Origin: Skeletonema tropicum
Taxonomy: Eukaryota > Bacillariophyta > Thalassiosirophyceae > Thalassiosirales > Thalassiosiraceae
Assembly (NCBI GenBank): GCA_037178625.1
Contig: CM074140.1
Span: 992,001-1,056,000, forward strand
Direction: 5' to 3'
DNA: 64,000 nt
The translations under genes and the position numbers were made by a program. Below, piece after piece: positions 20,695 through 31,426 of the stretch; the stretch's first letter is position 1, and each line of letters begins with the position of its first letter. Below the pieces are notes generated by a model. That model worked only from the letters and a program-made list of their open reading frames with translations, was not told the origin of the DNA and ran no database searches.

Positions 20695-23428
20695 ATGGGT
20701 AAGCTTGTACTTAAAATGATTGCATGCACGAGGCCGGAGTGACTCGCCTTCGTCGTCCGCCGGGGCCGATCAAAATCATCTTGTGTTCTCAATGTCACGT
20801 TGTATTTATCTTTTCAATCATATTATTTCCATAGACAAGGTACCCACTGATACCGACCCTGATTCTCCGCCTGCTGAGATAGTGACTTCAAAGTCACTTG
20901 ACATGGATAACAGCGGTCATCGAAGAGCATCCGATTTCAACAGCAGTATCATCACAATAGGAACATCCAATGTCAGCAAAATTGATATCGCATCATCAGA
21001 TCATACACCGCCGTTTACTATTGAGGATCAATCTGATGGAAAATCCGATGGAAAATCCGATGGAGGTGAAAAGCCTGTGTTTACAAACGAGGATCAATCC
21101 AATGGCAAATCCAATGAAAGTGAAAAGCATGTTCAAGAGCCTGGCAATGAAAAGCATGTTCAAGAGCCTGTCGATGAACAGCGTGCCTACGAGCCTAGCA
21201 GTATTCTAGGACGCCCCCGGCGCAGAGTCTCCTACGCAAGCAGCGTTCAATCCGTTTCCTCCACACAAAACTCCTCGACAGTAAATTCCAAATCGACATT
21301 CAACTCACGACGATCGTCTAGCATGAGTATGGGGGGGATTTGGGGTGAATTCACTCGGCGCAGCTCTGCGTGGGATGACATGGACTCTTTGATGTCAGAT
21401 GACGAATTCGAACGATTCTCCTGTAAGGAATGTCTCTCGGAACAATTGGCTTCAGCTGGTCGATGGTTTCGCTCCACCGTGACTACTGCCTTTTCCAAGC
21501 CAACTGTCCTCGTTCCATCACTACTTTTATACGTTGTACTTGTTGTTTGTGGCATGCTCATTGTGTATGGCTTTGACACTGCCACAGCAGAAAGTCGGAA
21601 GCAAACAGCAATATCAGTAGCAGAACAAACGGATCTGTTCTTCGTGAGAGTACTTGAGAATGCCTTTCTCCCCCTCTTCACCATGTCCATGTTTGTTCAA
21701 GAGTTGCCCATATTCCATGACTTGGATTTGATGGTTGGAGACAGGTGTGACCCTAAAAAAGATCCATTGAATTGTACTGAAAGCACCTCTGCCCCTGTAA
21801 TGCCGGGGAAGGAAATTACTCATCGCGATCTATCTGGTCTCTTCAATACTACTGAAGGTCGAAACATTCAACGCAAGTTTGATACCATTGCATCAGGCAT
21901 CAAAGAGAATTCTGGCCTTGGGAAGGCGTTGGTGAATATTCAATTAGCGCCCAAAGGAGTAGTAAGCATGTTGTACCCGGTGGTAAACTGTGATGATTTT
22001 GTAGGCAACCCAAGAGTTGAGGAGGGGTACTGCATGAACAACACAGGTGCTTGGGGTCACGATTTGTTGAATGATCCCCAACGTGTCGGTATAGCACGTG
22101 CGACCGTACCAGCAGATGGTGTCGTTACAGCTGGACCTTTAAATCTGATCCAGGGCGGCGAGACTTTCATCGCTCGCCTTCCCATTAATATGGATCCAGA
22201 AGAGGGACACATTATGGTGGTTGACAATGTCGCATATCCGTGCTGGGGATTCATCGTGGTGTTGCTGGACTGGTCTACATTAAAAGAGCAAAGCAACATC
22301 TACAAGGAATTTGAGAATGAGAAAATGCAGTTTAAGCTCACTCGAACTGATGTGATCAAGGGCGAAGAGGTTGTCAAGTCAATTGCGGAGTCTGCAAACT
22401 CGGAATTGTGTACTGCTGAAAACGTCACTCTTGATCTTGATACTGGTGATAACGGCTGGGTCATTTCTGTTTGTTTTGATGATGGATTTTCTCCTAACTA
22501 CAAAGTGTGGGCCTATCCAATTGTATTCATTGGATCATTTATTTTCATGATATTGACGATGCTAGTTCTAGTGTCCAAGTCCCAACTTGAAGGCATTCTA
22601 CTCAAATTGATGCCACCACGAGCCATTAAAAAGTTGAGAAAGGGAGAGACTATCATCGAGAAATACGACATGGTCACTATATTCTTTTCTGACATTGTGG
22701 GTTACACTAAAATGAGCTCCGAAATGACACCAGCTGAGGTTATGAAGATGTTGAATGACCTGTATTCTAGGTTTGATATTGAAGCAGCAAAGCATGGGGT
22801 TTTCAAGATTGAAACCATTGGCGACGCCTACATTGCTGTTGCTGGCTGCCCCAAAAAGTGCTCTGGACCCGAAGCAGCTCAAAGGATGTGTCTATTTGCT
22901 CTTGATGCAATGAAGATTGTAAAAGAGTACCAAACTGACGATGGCAACAATGTTTGCATCAGAGCAGGCCTTGCGAGTGGTCCATGCGTGGCCGGGGTTA
23001 TTGGGACAGCACTTCCAAAGGTATGTGATTGTGCATTTATCAAAGTGATTATTTACTCTTCTTTCCAGAAGATCTCACCAGTCGACTCATCAACTCTATT
23101 CGAAAAGTACACATTGTTTGGAGATACTGTAAACTTTGCAGCTCGCATGGAACAAACTTCACAGAAAATGAAAATTCAAATTTCCCCTTCAACGCAAAGA
23201 ATGCTTCTTGACGCACCAGCGTACGAGTTTGAGGTTGAAGAGCGCCGAGATGATTCTGGTGAACTAGGAGTGGAGATAAAAGGGAAAGGGCGTCAGTATA
23301 CGTATTGGGTAAAGTCTGCCGAAAAGTTGGCAGCGTTACCCAAGACAGATGAAATTGTAACAGCTGACACAGTAACAGCAAAAGAAGTGGCTGAAGAATT
23401 TATCGAACAGCTCGAGGATAAAGTGTAA
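20695..23428 (+). CDS. Class III nucleotidyl cyclase with two membrane segments, 3 exons
   Basis: Proposed structure: a 4-nt coding exon ATGG (20695-20698), intron 20699-20834 (GTAAGC..CATAG), exon 20835-23020, intron 23021-23107 (87 bp), exon 23108-23428; 836 residues (MDKVPTDTDPDSPP start). The second intron keeps the frame open but is required to give GTALPK-YTLFGDTVNFAARM, the unbroken family motif; an acceptor at 23068 is an alternative. The N terminus is acidic and Ser-rich. Transmembrane segments lie near residues 225-250 and 560-583, enclosing a roughly 310-residue external sensor region with Cys pairs. The cytoplasmic cyclase domain has FFSDIVGYT (metal Asp) and KIETIGDAYIAV. The base-selecting Glu is guanylyl-type, but the partner position is Thr (YTLFGD) rather than Cys, so GTP versus ATP is undecided. 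The overall plan is receptor guanylate-cyclase-like. Confidence 0.85.
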
Positions 23429-23523
23429 TCACCGGTGACAATTGTATAGTACGGTTAGAATAGTAAGGTAGGTCTTACAATTTGATAAATAAATAATGTC
23501 ATGAAGTCATGAATCTCTTGTTT

Positions 23524-25341
23524 TTATTTCATGGCTCCAATATCTAACTCTACGTCAACAATCTTGCCAGGGTTCATTATATTCCATGGGTCAATTGAGC
23601 TCTTTATCGTTTGCATCAACGAAACTCCAGCATTTCCGTACATCTTCTCTAGAAACTTCTTCTTGCCGTATCCCACCCCATGTTCTCCAGTAACGCTTCC
23701 ACCAGCATTGATAGCTCGTTCTGTCATAAGCTCTATCACTTTGAACACCTTGTCTTTGTACTCCTCTGTGTCGTCCGGTCGTAAAGGTAGGATGCAGTGA
23801 AAATTACCGTCACCAGCATGACCGAAGCATGTTCCAAATACATTCAAATCACGCAAGTCTTCTGCAGTTGCAGAGATAATATCAGCAAAACTAGATAGTG
23901 GAACGCACACGTCCGTGACAATTGTTGATTGGGAGGTTGCACCGTCGTCATCTCCCCCACGCAAGGCGATAGAGGAGTAATATAATTTGTGTCTCGCAGC
24001 CCACACCTTGTTGCGTGTTACTTCGTCCCTGGCTGACACGAAGTTAGACCCATCCAAGTCATCAACGCAAACAGCTTGAGCAGCTGACAAATCAGCAATG
24101 ACGGAACTTTCCGAGTGGCCAGAAAACTCGAGAAAAAGAGTTGCCTTCTCCTGCATGGGTTGCAAATCTTCATTAGATTGGTTGAAAGCTCGGATTGAAA
24201 TTTTATCCAACAGTTCCATTCGTGAAACGGGTATCCCAAGCATTCGAATCATCGTTACGGCCTCTGCAGCGGTATGTAAATCATCAAATGTACATGATGC
24301 TGCTATTACATGTGATGGAATTGGATAAATTTTCACTGTGACATCTGTGATGACTCCTATTGTGCCTTCGCTTCCAATAAGAAGGGCCGGAAGATTATAG
24401 CCTGCAGAGTTTTTGAGTGCATTGCTACCACAAGTCACTGCTCTTGGTTTTGATCTGCTGTCACAATCATTAGTGTCAGATGCAATTAATTGAGGAGGCA
24501 GCACAGTCGTCAAACCCAAAACATTCTCTCGCATCGTACGATACTTGACAGCAGCAGTTCCAGATGCTCCACACGCCGTCATTCCTCCTATAGTTGCATC
24601 TGCACCGGGATCAATCATGAATTGCATGCCAGTATGCCTCAGGGCATCATTTAGGCTGTTCCTTGTCACCCCCGCACCCACTTTGATAAACCCATCTCCC
24701 GGAGTCAACTCTCCAATGGATTGAAAGTTACACATATCTAAACTGATTCCACCTTTTCTCTTTATCCTAACCCTTTTCGTTTTCCGACCATCATCATTCG
24801 ATTCAAACAGTGACGAAGGAATCTCAACTACATCATTACTATCATCTTGAGGTATCAAACAACTCAAATGTCCCTCAAGAGATGTCCCCACCCCATATGG
24901 AATCACAGACACAATTTCAACAGTGGGAACATCATCGTCATCATCTCCTTCTCTGTGTACCTCTCGGCAGCACAAGCGTAAAATATCTTGAATCTCCTCA
25001 ACAGAGGAAGGATATAGTACCGCATCTGGTGGTGATACAGGGTGATGCGATTCGCCATGCCCATGTGAGTCTAGCTCGTATTTGTTGAGGGAAATTTTCA
25101 AGTCGGGATGATTTCTTTGGAGGATGGATAGGAAATCAGTTGGAAGTCGAGACGCTTGATCTGTAGCTGGTGAAGACGAGTATCGAAGCTGCGGCGGGGA
25201 GACAGGGATCAAGAAGTGCTGCTCCAGTCGTCGTTGATGTATCACAGAAAATCCAGTTGCTGCATGGACCGTCGGAGGGCATATCAAACGACGCTTCAAT
25301 GAAGAAGAAAAAGAATTTATTGTTTGTGGTAGGCGCCTCAT
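23524..25341 (-). CDS. DLD: FAD-linked D-lactate dehydrogenase (cytochrome type), mitochondrial
   Basis: Single exon of 605 residues from ATG 25341. The first 30 residues (MRRLPQTINSFSSSLKRRLI) are basic, hydroxylated and lack acids, typical of a mitochondrial presequence. The FAD-binding_4 (PCMH) domain follows: PDAVLYPSSVEEIQDILRLC, IPYGVGTSLEGHL, GDGFIKVGAGVTRNSLNDAL, then DPGADATIGGMTACGASGT. The C-terminal FAD-oxidase domain has GTCFGHAGDGNFHCILPLRP, GSVTGEHGVGYGKKKFLEKM and DPWNIMNPGKIV. These are hallmarks of D-lactate/glycolate/2-hydroxyglutarate dehydrogenases (GlcD superfamily); the HAGDGNFH and GEHGxGxGK motifs are intact. D-lactate is the likely substrate, relevant to methylglyoxal detoxification, though glycolate cannot be excluded from sequence. 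Convergent with the cyclase gene (95 bp). Confidence 0.88.
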   Translation of the reverse strand: MRRLPQTINSFSSSLKRRLICPPTVHAATGFSVIHQRRLEQHFLIPVSPPQLRYSSSPATDQASRLPTDFLSILQRNHPDLKISLNKYELDSHGHGESHHPVSPPDAVLYPSSVEEIQDILRLCCREVHREGDDDDDVPTVEIVSVIPYGVGTSLEGHLSCLIPQDDSNDVVEIPSSLFESNDDGRKTKRVRIKRKGGISLDMCNFQSIGELTPGDGFIKVGAGVTRNSLNDALRHTGMQFMIDPGADATIGGMTACGASGTAAVKYRTMRENVLGLTTVLPPQLIASDTNDCDSRSKPRAVTCGSNALKNSAGYNLPALLIGSEGTIGVITDVTVKIYPIPSHVIAASCTFDDLHTAAEAVTMIRMLGIPVSRMELLDKISIRAFNQSNEDLQPMQEKATLFLEFSGHSESSVIADLSAAQAVCVDDLDGSNFVSARDEVTRNKVWAARHKLYYSSIALRGGDDDGATSQSTIVTDVCVPLSSFADIISATAEDLRDLNVFGTCFGHAGDGNFHCILPLRPDDTEEYKDKVFKVIELMTERAINAGGSVTGEHGVGYGKKKFLEKMYGNAGVSLMQTIKSSIDPWNIMNPGKIVDVELDIGAMK

Positions 25342-25769
25342 TATTTTATACTTAAATCAGCACTGATTGCATTGCATCGAGGAGCACAACATGCAAGCTA
25401 ATGAAATGGCATGGTGCGAAGTGCCAAAAATCAAAAATCTCCGATAATGCGATGGATGGTCCAAGTGACCGTAGCGGACAATTATGTACTGATTCCTCTG
25501 TAAAAATGAATACCGCACCGAAAATGAAAACCACTTGCCTTCTCTCTCTTCAAAAAATCATGCTTTGGCTGCTGAGTGTGTGTTTCTAAAAAATGCTGTC
25601 GATCTTTTGGCACTGCTGCTGATGCATGCAATCTGAGCGAGCAGATCGTGAATCGTAGGCACCTCATTATAGTAGTCGTCACTGATTAGGCATCCCATTA
25701 TTGTAGTCGTCACTGATATCACGTAGCAGCGCTGCCAAAACAACTGCCAAATAAAGAGTCCAAGAGGTA

Positions 25770-26411
25770 ATGGCTACAGAAGGACCTCCACGACCAGATA
25801 CCTCGTATGTCTCAGAGCAACCTAACGGAAGCTACCACTTGATGGGAACAGGAGCAGAAGTAAACAATCGAGCATCTCAAGTGGATGCATCTAACAATAA
25901 TCCATCACACCATCCTCCAAACCCTAGTCAGAATGTGTCTACAAGAGTAGGAGCAGGTTTAGGCTTTGCTTCTGTTGCGATAGCAATAGGAGCCGCGCTT
26001 CTTTGGAAACGAAACAGGAGCAGCATCATTGGTACCAAAAGTGATAGCAATGCACACATCGGCTCAACAACTAGAAGAAATAAGGAAGAACTTAGAACAA
26101 GAAGAGGTAGTAGTAGCAAAAGAAAAATAGGCACTATTGGTAGAGGTAGACCTCACAAGAACAGGAAAGAAAACCGAACAATCTACGACAGTGATAGTTC
26201 TGTCGACTCTGCTTTCGAAATAAACAAAAGAATGAAGATAGACCCCTTAGCTTTCGAGATGAGCAGAAGAATGAAGATAGATGCTGTTGCAGACTTTGCT
26301 TTCGAAATGAGCAGAAGAATGAAGATAGACCCCGTGAACAGTGATTCAGATTCTTCTGAATCCAGCTACGTCAGTGTGACGCCACACCGTAATAGAGTAC
26401 AAAGCCCATAA
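25770..26411 (+). CDS. Unknown one-TM, basic/Ser-rich protein, duplicate A
   Basis: Intact 213-residue frame from ATG 25770. I do not recognise a family. Visible features: a short polar N terminus (MATEGPPRPDTSYVSEQPNG), one hydrophobic segment at about residues 62-79 (AGLGFASVAIAIGAALLW) ending in a WKRNR stop-transfer-like motif, and a basic stretch with RKIGTIGRGRP (an AT-hook-like RGRP core) and KNRKENR. Three imperfect repeats of the type FEMSRRMKID follow, then an acidic SDSDSSESS tail. The hydrophobic segment plus the basic RGRP region could suggest a membrane-tethered or nuclear-envelope protein, but that is speculation. Its paralogue at 32527 is about 93% identical with a small in-frame deletion in the repeats; both frames being intact suggests a real protein. 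Confidence 0.7.
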   Translation: MATEGPPRPDTSYVSEQPNGSYHLMGTGAEVNNRASQVDASNNNPSHHPPNPSQNVSTRVGAGLGFASVAIAIGAALLWKRNRSSIIGTKSDSNAHIGSTTRRNKEELRTRRGSSSKRKIGTIGRGRPHKNRKENRTIYDSDSSVDSAFEINKRMKIDPLAFEMSRRMKIDAVADFAFEMSRRMKIDPVNSDSDSSESSYVSVTPHRNRVQSP

Positions 26412-26598
26412 TAGACAGCGCTTATGCAATCAGAATAGCTACGAACACGATGAACTACGTAAATGCATATCAACTATAGAGTTGGTGATAGAAACCCTCA
26501 TCTATGTACAAAATTGAGAGTCACGTCAGTGCATTCTCCACTATTAAAAACATATAATATCCTACTACTCCAAAATGGGCACTAACAGAAAAATGAAC

Positions 26599-26670
26599 TT
26601 AGGCTTCCTTCTTGGCAAGCAGTTGATCAATGATACTGTAAAGGAACACGCCCCCGATACCAATTGAGCA
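26599..26670 (-). pseudogene. 3' scrap of the triose-phosphate translocator gene
   Basis: The last 24 codons of the translocator gene, including the stop (AKKEA end), are reproduced here with one substitution and then stop abruptly. No other part of the transporter is present, so this is a dead passenger of the segmental duplication. Confidence 0.9.
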
Positions 26671-26756
26671 AGATATCCAACTCAATCAATACAAAGAACC
26701 GAAATAGTCCAACTAAGTATATATGTGCAAATTCAGAGATCATTCTAAAATCAGCT

Positions 26757-28867
26757 TTATCCAGCACGTTCCTTGACAATTCTCTTGACGACTTCATCTC
26801 CATCTTCACCCTCCATCATCGCTTCAATAATGGTTTTGAAGGTATCACGAATTGCTTCAACTGTCGCCAAGGGTAACTGGGTAGATGCAACTGTGCAGCA
26901 GAGACGGCCTTGAACCAAAATACAATTGATTCCAACCTTTCCAGCGCCTGACCAGTTGAATCCAACACATCCAGAATCAGAATGCATGGTACGTACCCCG
27001 TAATTGTTGAAGAAAAGAGAGTCGTTCAATCGAGAGTGGCCAGGGAAGCATGGAGTCTTTTCGAAGGCTGCCGCACCACCTTTCAGCTTGCCAAGGACCC
27101 GACTGTAAAAGCCATCTCGAACGCTGGCATCGGTAGTTTTGAGACCCGAAATGAGTTCTTGGTAAAATTTCTGGGCGTCCTCCACTTTGTAGTTGTCAAT
27201 GCCGAAAAGACGAGACCACGTTCTCACTCGGTGCAGAATACCTATCAACCAATCACCGACAAACCTTCTTTCTTTGAGTGAAGGGTCTGAAGACTCAAAG
27301 GATCGAGTCTGCAAAGATGCTTGCATTACAACTGAAAAGGGCAATTCATTAAGCTCAAGCTGATAGGCATGTACACCGGCAAAGACGAGTGCTGCCGTTG
27401 GAGCAACACCCTGCTCTTTGAGAGCCGTCGAGAGCTGCTTAGATTGGATATCATTTAAGTTAAAATGGCACAGCTCTTTTGGAATTTCAGTGTAGCCATC
27501 GATCCCAGCCGCAGCAGACGCTTGTTGCCAACACAAACTGCTCTGATTGCTGTACACATTGTACGGGACGAAAATAGCCCAGCGTAGGATGTTCAATAGA
27601 TTATCAAACTTTTTACGCACATCATCCTTCATTTGCATAAGGTCATAACCCTTGAATACGGGGCTTGACTCCTGCTCAGAATCATCCGAGTAGTACCGGT
27701 GAACGAGCTCCCTGGGTGGTGACATAAGTTGTTTGAGATCAGCAATAAAGATATGTCGCATATGGCAAATCGCAATACTAACAGATCGCTCACCTAACGA
27801 AGTTGTAGCATGAGGTACCATCCCATGCTCTACCTGGCAAATGCGCTGTTGCACCCAAAGATATAAGATGAGCAAGAATCATGGGTCAGAATTAGTCTGT
27901 TTTGCAAACAACTCCTTACGTAACGTATCAGATGATGTAAATGGCATACAAGATACATGATTCTCACCTTGCATAATAGTCGTATTGTCCGATTCGTACA
28001 TATCAATAGCAACATGATACTTCTTGAAACGAGAACCCTCTGCATAATAGGATCGACTGTTGGGGATATAATGCTCGCCAGAAACGTTCGTAAGCGAAGA
28101 AGAATAGTCGTTAAGGAGCTCCACTGAATCATTCCAACAAACAGTGCCCATCGTATCAGGGGACGCCATACCAGAATCGGCGCAGAGCTTCTCAAACACG
28201 GCTTGGAATCTCTCACGGTCGTGGAAGATCTTTGTGAATGTGACTTGGCAGCTGTATCCTGGTGCCTTCTTTCCAGCAAAGTTTGGCGCACTACTCAAGG
28301 CAAGAGGATCGTTCGAATCAAAGATTTTGGATGGCTTACCACCGAAAGCCCTGTGAATAGTAGAAATTCGTGGATATTATGCAAGTTGTTAAAATTTTGA
28401 TCACATAATCACATGTACCTCATATGACATAATAAATAATAGAGTCATACAACACGCAAAAAAACTCACCACAGATCACGAAGAAGAATCGAGACAGCTT
28501 CACAGATGTTGTAGGTGCAGTTGAGGAGCATGAATTTGGGCCATAGTAGCATGCGATGGATGCTTTGCTTCAGTGTAGGGGCACGTAATGTTGGCTGGAA
28601 ACAAGATGAAGATGTTGTTGGGACTCTGCTGATAGGACTCTCAATTTTCTCCGTTGCCTCTGCTTGAACTACTGTATTGTTGCTCCGTGCGATCTCCAGG
28701 TTTTTGAGAAGTTCCTTCGCTTGAAGACGGCTGTAGGTGGCATAATGAGGAGGCGTCTCATCGTCTCGTGATGGAGTGAACAGCTTCTTGAATTCACTGT
28801 TGGATAGAGCGACTCCAGTGGGACTCTCGGTACGATGGTGTGTTTTGCTAGCCATTGTATTGCACAT
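26757..28867 (-). CDS. CoA-dependent acyltransferase-fold protein (CAT/condensation superfamily), 4 exons
   Basis: Proposed exons: 28867-28470, 28350-27920, 27845-27794 and 27711-26757. The introns are 119, 74 and 82 bp with GTGAGT/GTAAGG/GTGAGC donors and AG acceptors, and the joined frame gives 611 residues. The tiny third exon is supported because splicing creates RAWDGTSCYNFVREL, the DGxS..NF..EL pattern of the chloramphenicol acetyltransferase/BAHD/wax-ester-synthase fold; the preceding catalytic His pair is not obvious. Other fold features are FSVVMQASLQTRSF and, near the end, LNDSLFFNNYGVRTM with FNWSGAGKVGINCILVQGRL. Exon 1 has a hydrophobic MLLNCTYNICEAVSILL segment, so it may be membrane associated. 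Substrate unknown; acyl-lipid, wax-ester or polyketide-type transfer are all possible. ATG 28855 is an alternative start. Confidence 0.65.
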
Positions 28868-29574
28868 TTCCTTTGCTGCGTTAGATGTTTTGTGAGACTT
28901 TGATCCAAAAAACACTTGCACAAAAGCAATGACGAAAGTGGACTTGCGCGTGCTAGTCCAAGATTCTAGTCCAAGAATTCTGCATTTTTTCGCCGTCCTT
29001 CCTCCTCCTCCTCCGGAACTTTTCTGGTCATCTAGCCTGTGTACAGAGGACCTTCATACATAGTTAATTCTTGTTGAAGAATCTTGTGAATCTTCCGAAC
29101 AATCTTCCGAACGCGTCATAAGGTTCGCTTTTCGGCAGGTGTAAAGATCGCCCAAATCTTTTAATAAGGCCGTTAGGGAATTCAGTATGTATTCCTACGT
29201 TCATTTGTCTACATGTGCTTCCGACACTGAACGTGTGTTTTCTCTAGCTTCAAATTGCTAGATCCATATTTTTCAAAGTGTGCGGTACTCTGGGTGACTG
29301 GGACAAAATTAGTTCGACGTCCTGTCGTGACAAAATGAGGATATTAATTCCTACATTTAAAAGTATCCAGATCCATTTACTTAAGATGCTCTCGACACCA
29401 GGGACATAAAAGAATTCGACACCGACCACGCACGAACGATTAAAAAAGTTGCGTCATTGAAGTGCATGATTAAATCGTCTGCCTGTCACTTTTTTGGCAA
29501 TTTTTTGGTGAAACACTGTGAGAAACACAAGAAACAGGTTATGAGCTTCACGCCATCGGAGGGTCGCGTGAATG
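28868..29574. other. Intergenic, 5' flank of the acyltransferase gene
   Basis: About 700 bp without a supported gene, ending at the target duplication of the hAT element. A CACG/TTCACG-rich tract at about 29546-29582 continues on the far side of the element (31062-31110), so the element split it. Nothing else recognised. Confidence 0.5.
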
Positions 29575-29582
29575 GATTTCAC

Positions 29583-31061
29583 TAGAGGTTGGTCTCGTCT
29601 CGACTCGACCGAGACGAGACGGGATTTTTTGGGTCGAGACAGGTGTCTCGTCTCGGCACCCTCTGTCTCGGAGCATTTCGGGATTTTTTGTCATCACTTT
29701 CTCACAGCCAACCATGACGAAGAACAATTCGTTTCTGCGGCTGCTTCTGATTTCATCAGCACGATTCCAATCTCACATCATAACAAGACTCCCTTTGACA
29801 CCGTTGGGTGCGTTCACAAGACTTGTTCATTGGAGTTTGATTATTTTTTTGATAAATTCAACTCATTATCTTCATCTATTCTGAAATCATGGTCGATGCT
29901 ATCACCGATGCCGATGCAGCTTCTACTGCCAGCAGGAACGAATCGTTGGAATCGTCGGGTGACGAAGACGATGATGTCAAATGCAAAGAGCGAAAACCAT
30001 CGGAATCCTCGAGCGACGAAGAAGATTGGGATGACAAATGCATTTGCAACATTGGAAGGGTGATAATCCGTGTGTAGTGAACCAGGACACAAGCAGTTGA
30101 GAAAGTTTGCAATCCGTATGAATGGAGCACATGAGGATTGGGCGCATGCATATTGCACAGACCATGTTCTTCATTGTAATGCAGTTCTGGCTTTTGAAGG
30201 TAAGTAGTAATTGAACATCATTGCCATTATTGAATATGAATTGACTCGACCTTGTCTAATAAGTTGATGCAACTCATCAAAGATCTTATGGTTGATGTCG
30301 AGAAGTAGGCTAATACAAATACAAATGATAATGGTGGTGAAGGTGGAAGTATTGCAGTACCGCAAGTATCTTCTAAATCAGAAGACACGAGCTTCGCTTT
30401 CTTGGGTGCATTTGACTTCGACGACGATGCAGCAGCAAATGATGTCGAATTGACTGATGACAATATTCGGATCCGATGTGAAGCCCAGCTGCAGCTTACG
30501 AACTCCTGGAGCAAATGCCGATGCAAGATGGAGAAAGAAAGTTTAATGATCCATTGAAGCGTTGGAAACAAATCGCTCACCAATTCCCTGAACTTGCAAC
30601 ACTTGCACGAGAGTACCTGTGAGATATTCCAGCAACTTCCGCTCCCTTGGAAAGAATCTGGAGCAGGGCAGCCAGAGTAATTGCAGCAAAGCGATCTTGC
30701 ATTGATCCCATTGTTACTTGCCGCATCGATGCATCATGTTTGTTGAAGAAAATACAAGCCTCATCCGCAAAAATTGGGATGAACTCATGCCAGATGTCCC
30801 TTTGAATGAGTTTCTATGTACTCCCTCCTTCTTTTGAGGACAAGGATGAGAGTGGGGATCCAATTGATGCTGGCCAGAACAATGAGTACTAAGTTGTCTA
30901 AAGAGTCCATAGTAGATAGTTATTTGTTGGTTTTGCCCCTTTTAATCATTGCTAACCTTCTTCATTGAAAATCTCGAGATATCCCGGGATCTCGTCTCGA
31001 CGGACCCTGTCTCGGCTCGAATCTCGGGACAGTGCCGAGGCCGAGACGAGACCAACCTCTA
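29583..31061 (+). mobile_element. Decayed hAT transposon with intact 8-bp target duplication
   Basis: The ends TAGAGGTTGGTCTCGTCTCG (29583-29602) and its perfect complement at 31042-31061 are 20-bp terminal inverted repeats. Both sides are bordered by the same 8 bp, GATTTCAC (29575-29582 and 31062-31069), the target duplication size of hAT elements. Near 30545-30760 the plus strand encodes the hAT C-terminal dimerisation motif (PLKRWKQIAHQFPELATLAR, then IPATSAPLERIWSRAARVIA), with an in-frame stop between the two parts. Only about 1.48 kb long and with broken frames, it lacks a complete transposase and is probably non-autonomous. Both ends carry further CTCG-rich subterminal repeats. Confidence 0.9.
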
Positions 31062-31217
31062 GATTTCACGCTTCACGTGATTCACGTTACTCCTCACGCT
31101 GCGCGTGACACAGCTCTACTCAAAAGGATATCATGCTAAATGGGAGTCCTCTTTCAGGGACATGGTAAGTAGTAAGTACCTACCTATGTCAAGTGTCAAG
31201 TGGATAAAATTCCGGTG

Positions 31218-31426
31218 TACAGGGGACCTACCGCGAACTATCCACCTACTCGGCTTATCCCACCCTCCAAATCACAGCCTAGCCAAAATATTTATATGTA
31301 CCCACCTCCTCGTTTTTACTATTATTAGTTACTAGGGAATTAGAAGCGAATATTATACCCACCTGCAGCAGTCTAGCCAAAATTTTTATACCCAGGGGGG
31401 GTATAGTTCGCGGTAGGTCCCCTGTA
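31218..31426. mobile_element. MITE with 24-bp terminal inverted repeats
   Basis: TACAGGGGACCTACCGCGAA..CTAT at 31218-31241 is perfectly inverted at 31403-31426. The TA at each outer edge fits a TA target duplication. The 209-bp body holds an internal direct repeat (CTAGCCAAAATATTTATA near 31283 and CTAGCCAAAATTTTTATA near 31374) and no gene. Too short to encode a transposase. Confidence 0.85.

Larger units (their letters stand above)
25463..26670. repeat. Segmental duplication, derived copy (partner 32250-33414)
   Basis: This 1.2-kb block is nearly identical to 32250-33414. The match includes the 5' flank beginning AAGTGACCGTAGCGGACAAT, the whole unknown gene, its 3' flank, and the last 72 bp of the triose-phosphate translocator gene, ending at AATTGAGCA. 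Beyond 26670 the sequences diverge abruptly. The sequence just upstream of the ATG (about 25600-25769) is the least conserved part. Because the translocator is truncated here but complete next to the other copy, this block is the derived one. Confidence 0.9.

Noticed and set aside
23021..23069. 48-bp intron in the cyclase ending at TTTCCAG
   Set aside because: It has a better polypyrimidine tract but would leave a 13-residue insert (KISPVDSSTLFEK) inside an otherwise invariant motif, and is very short. The 87-bp alternative was preferred.
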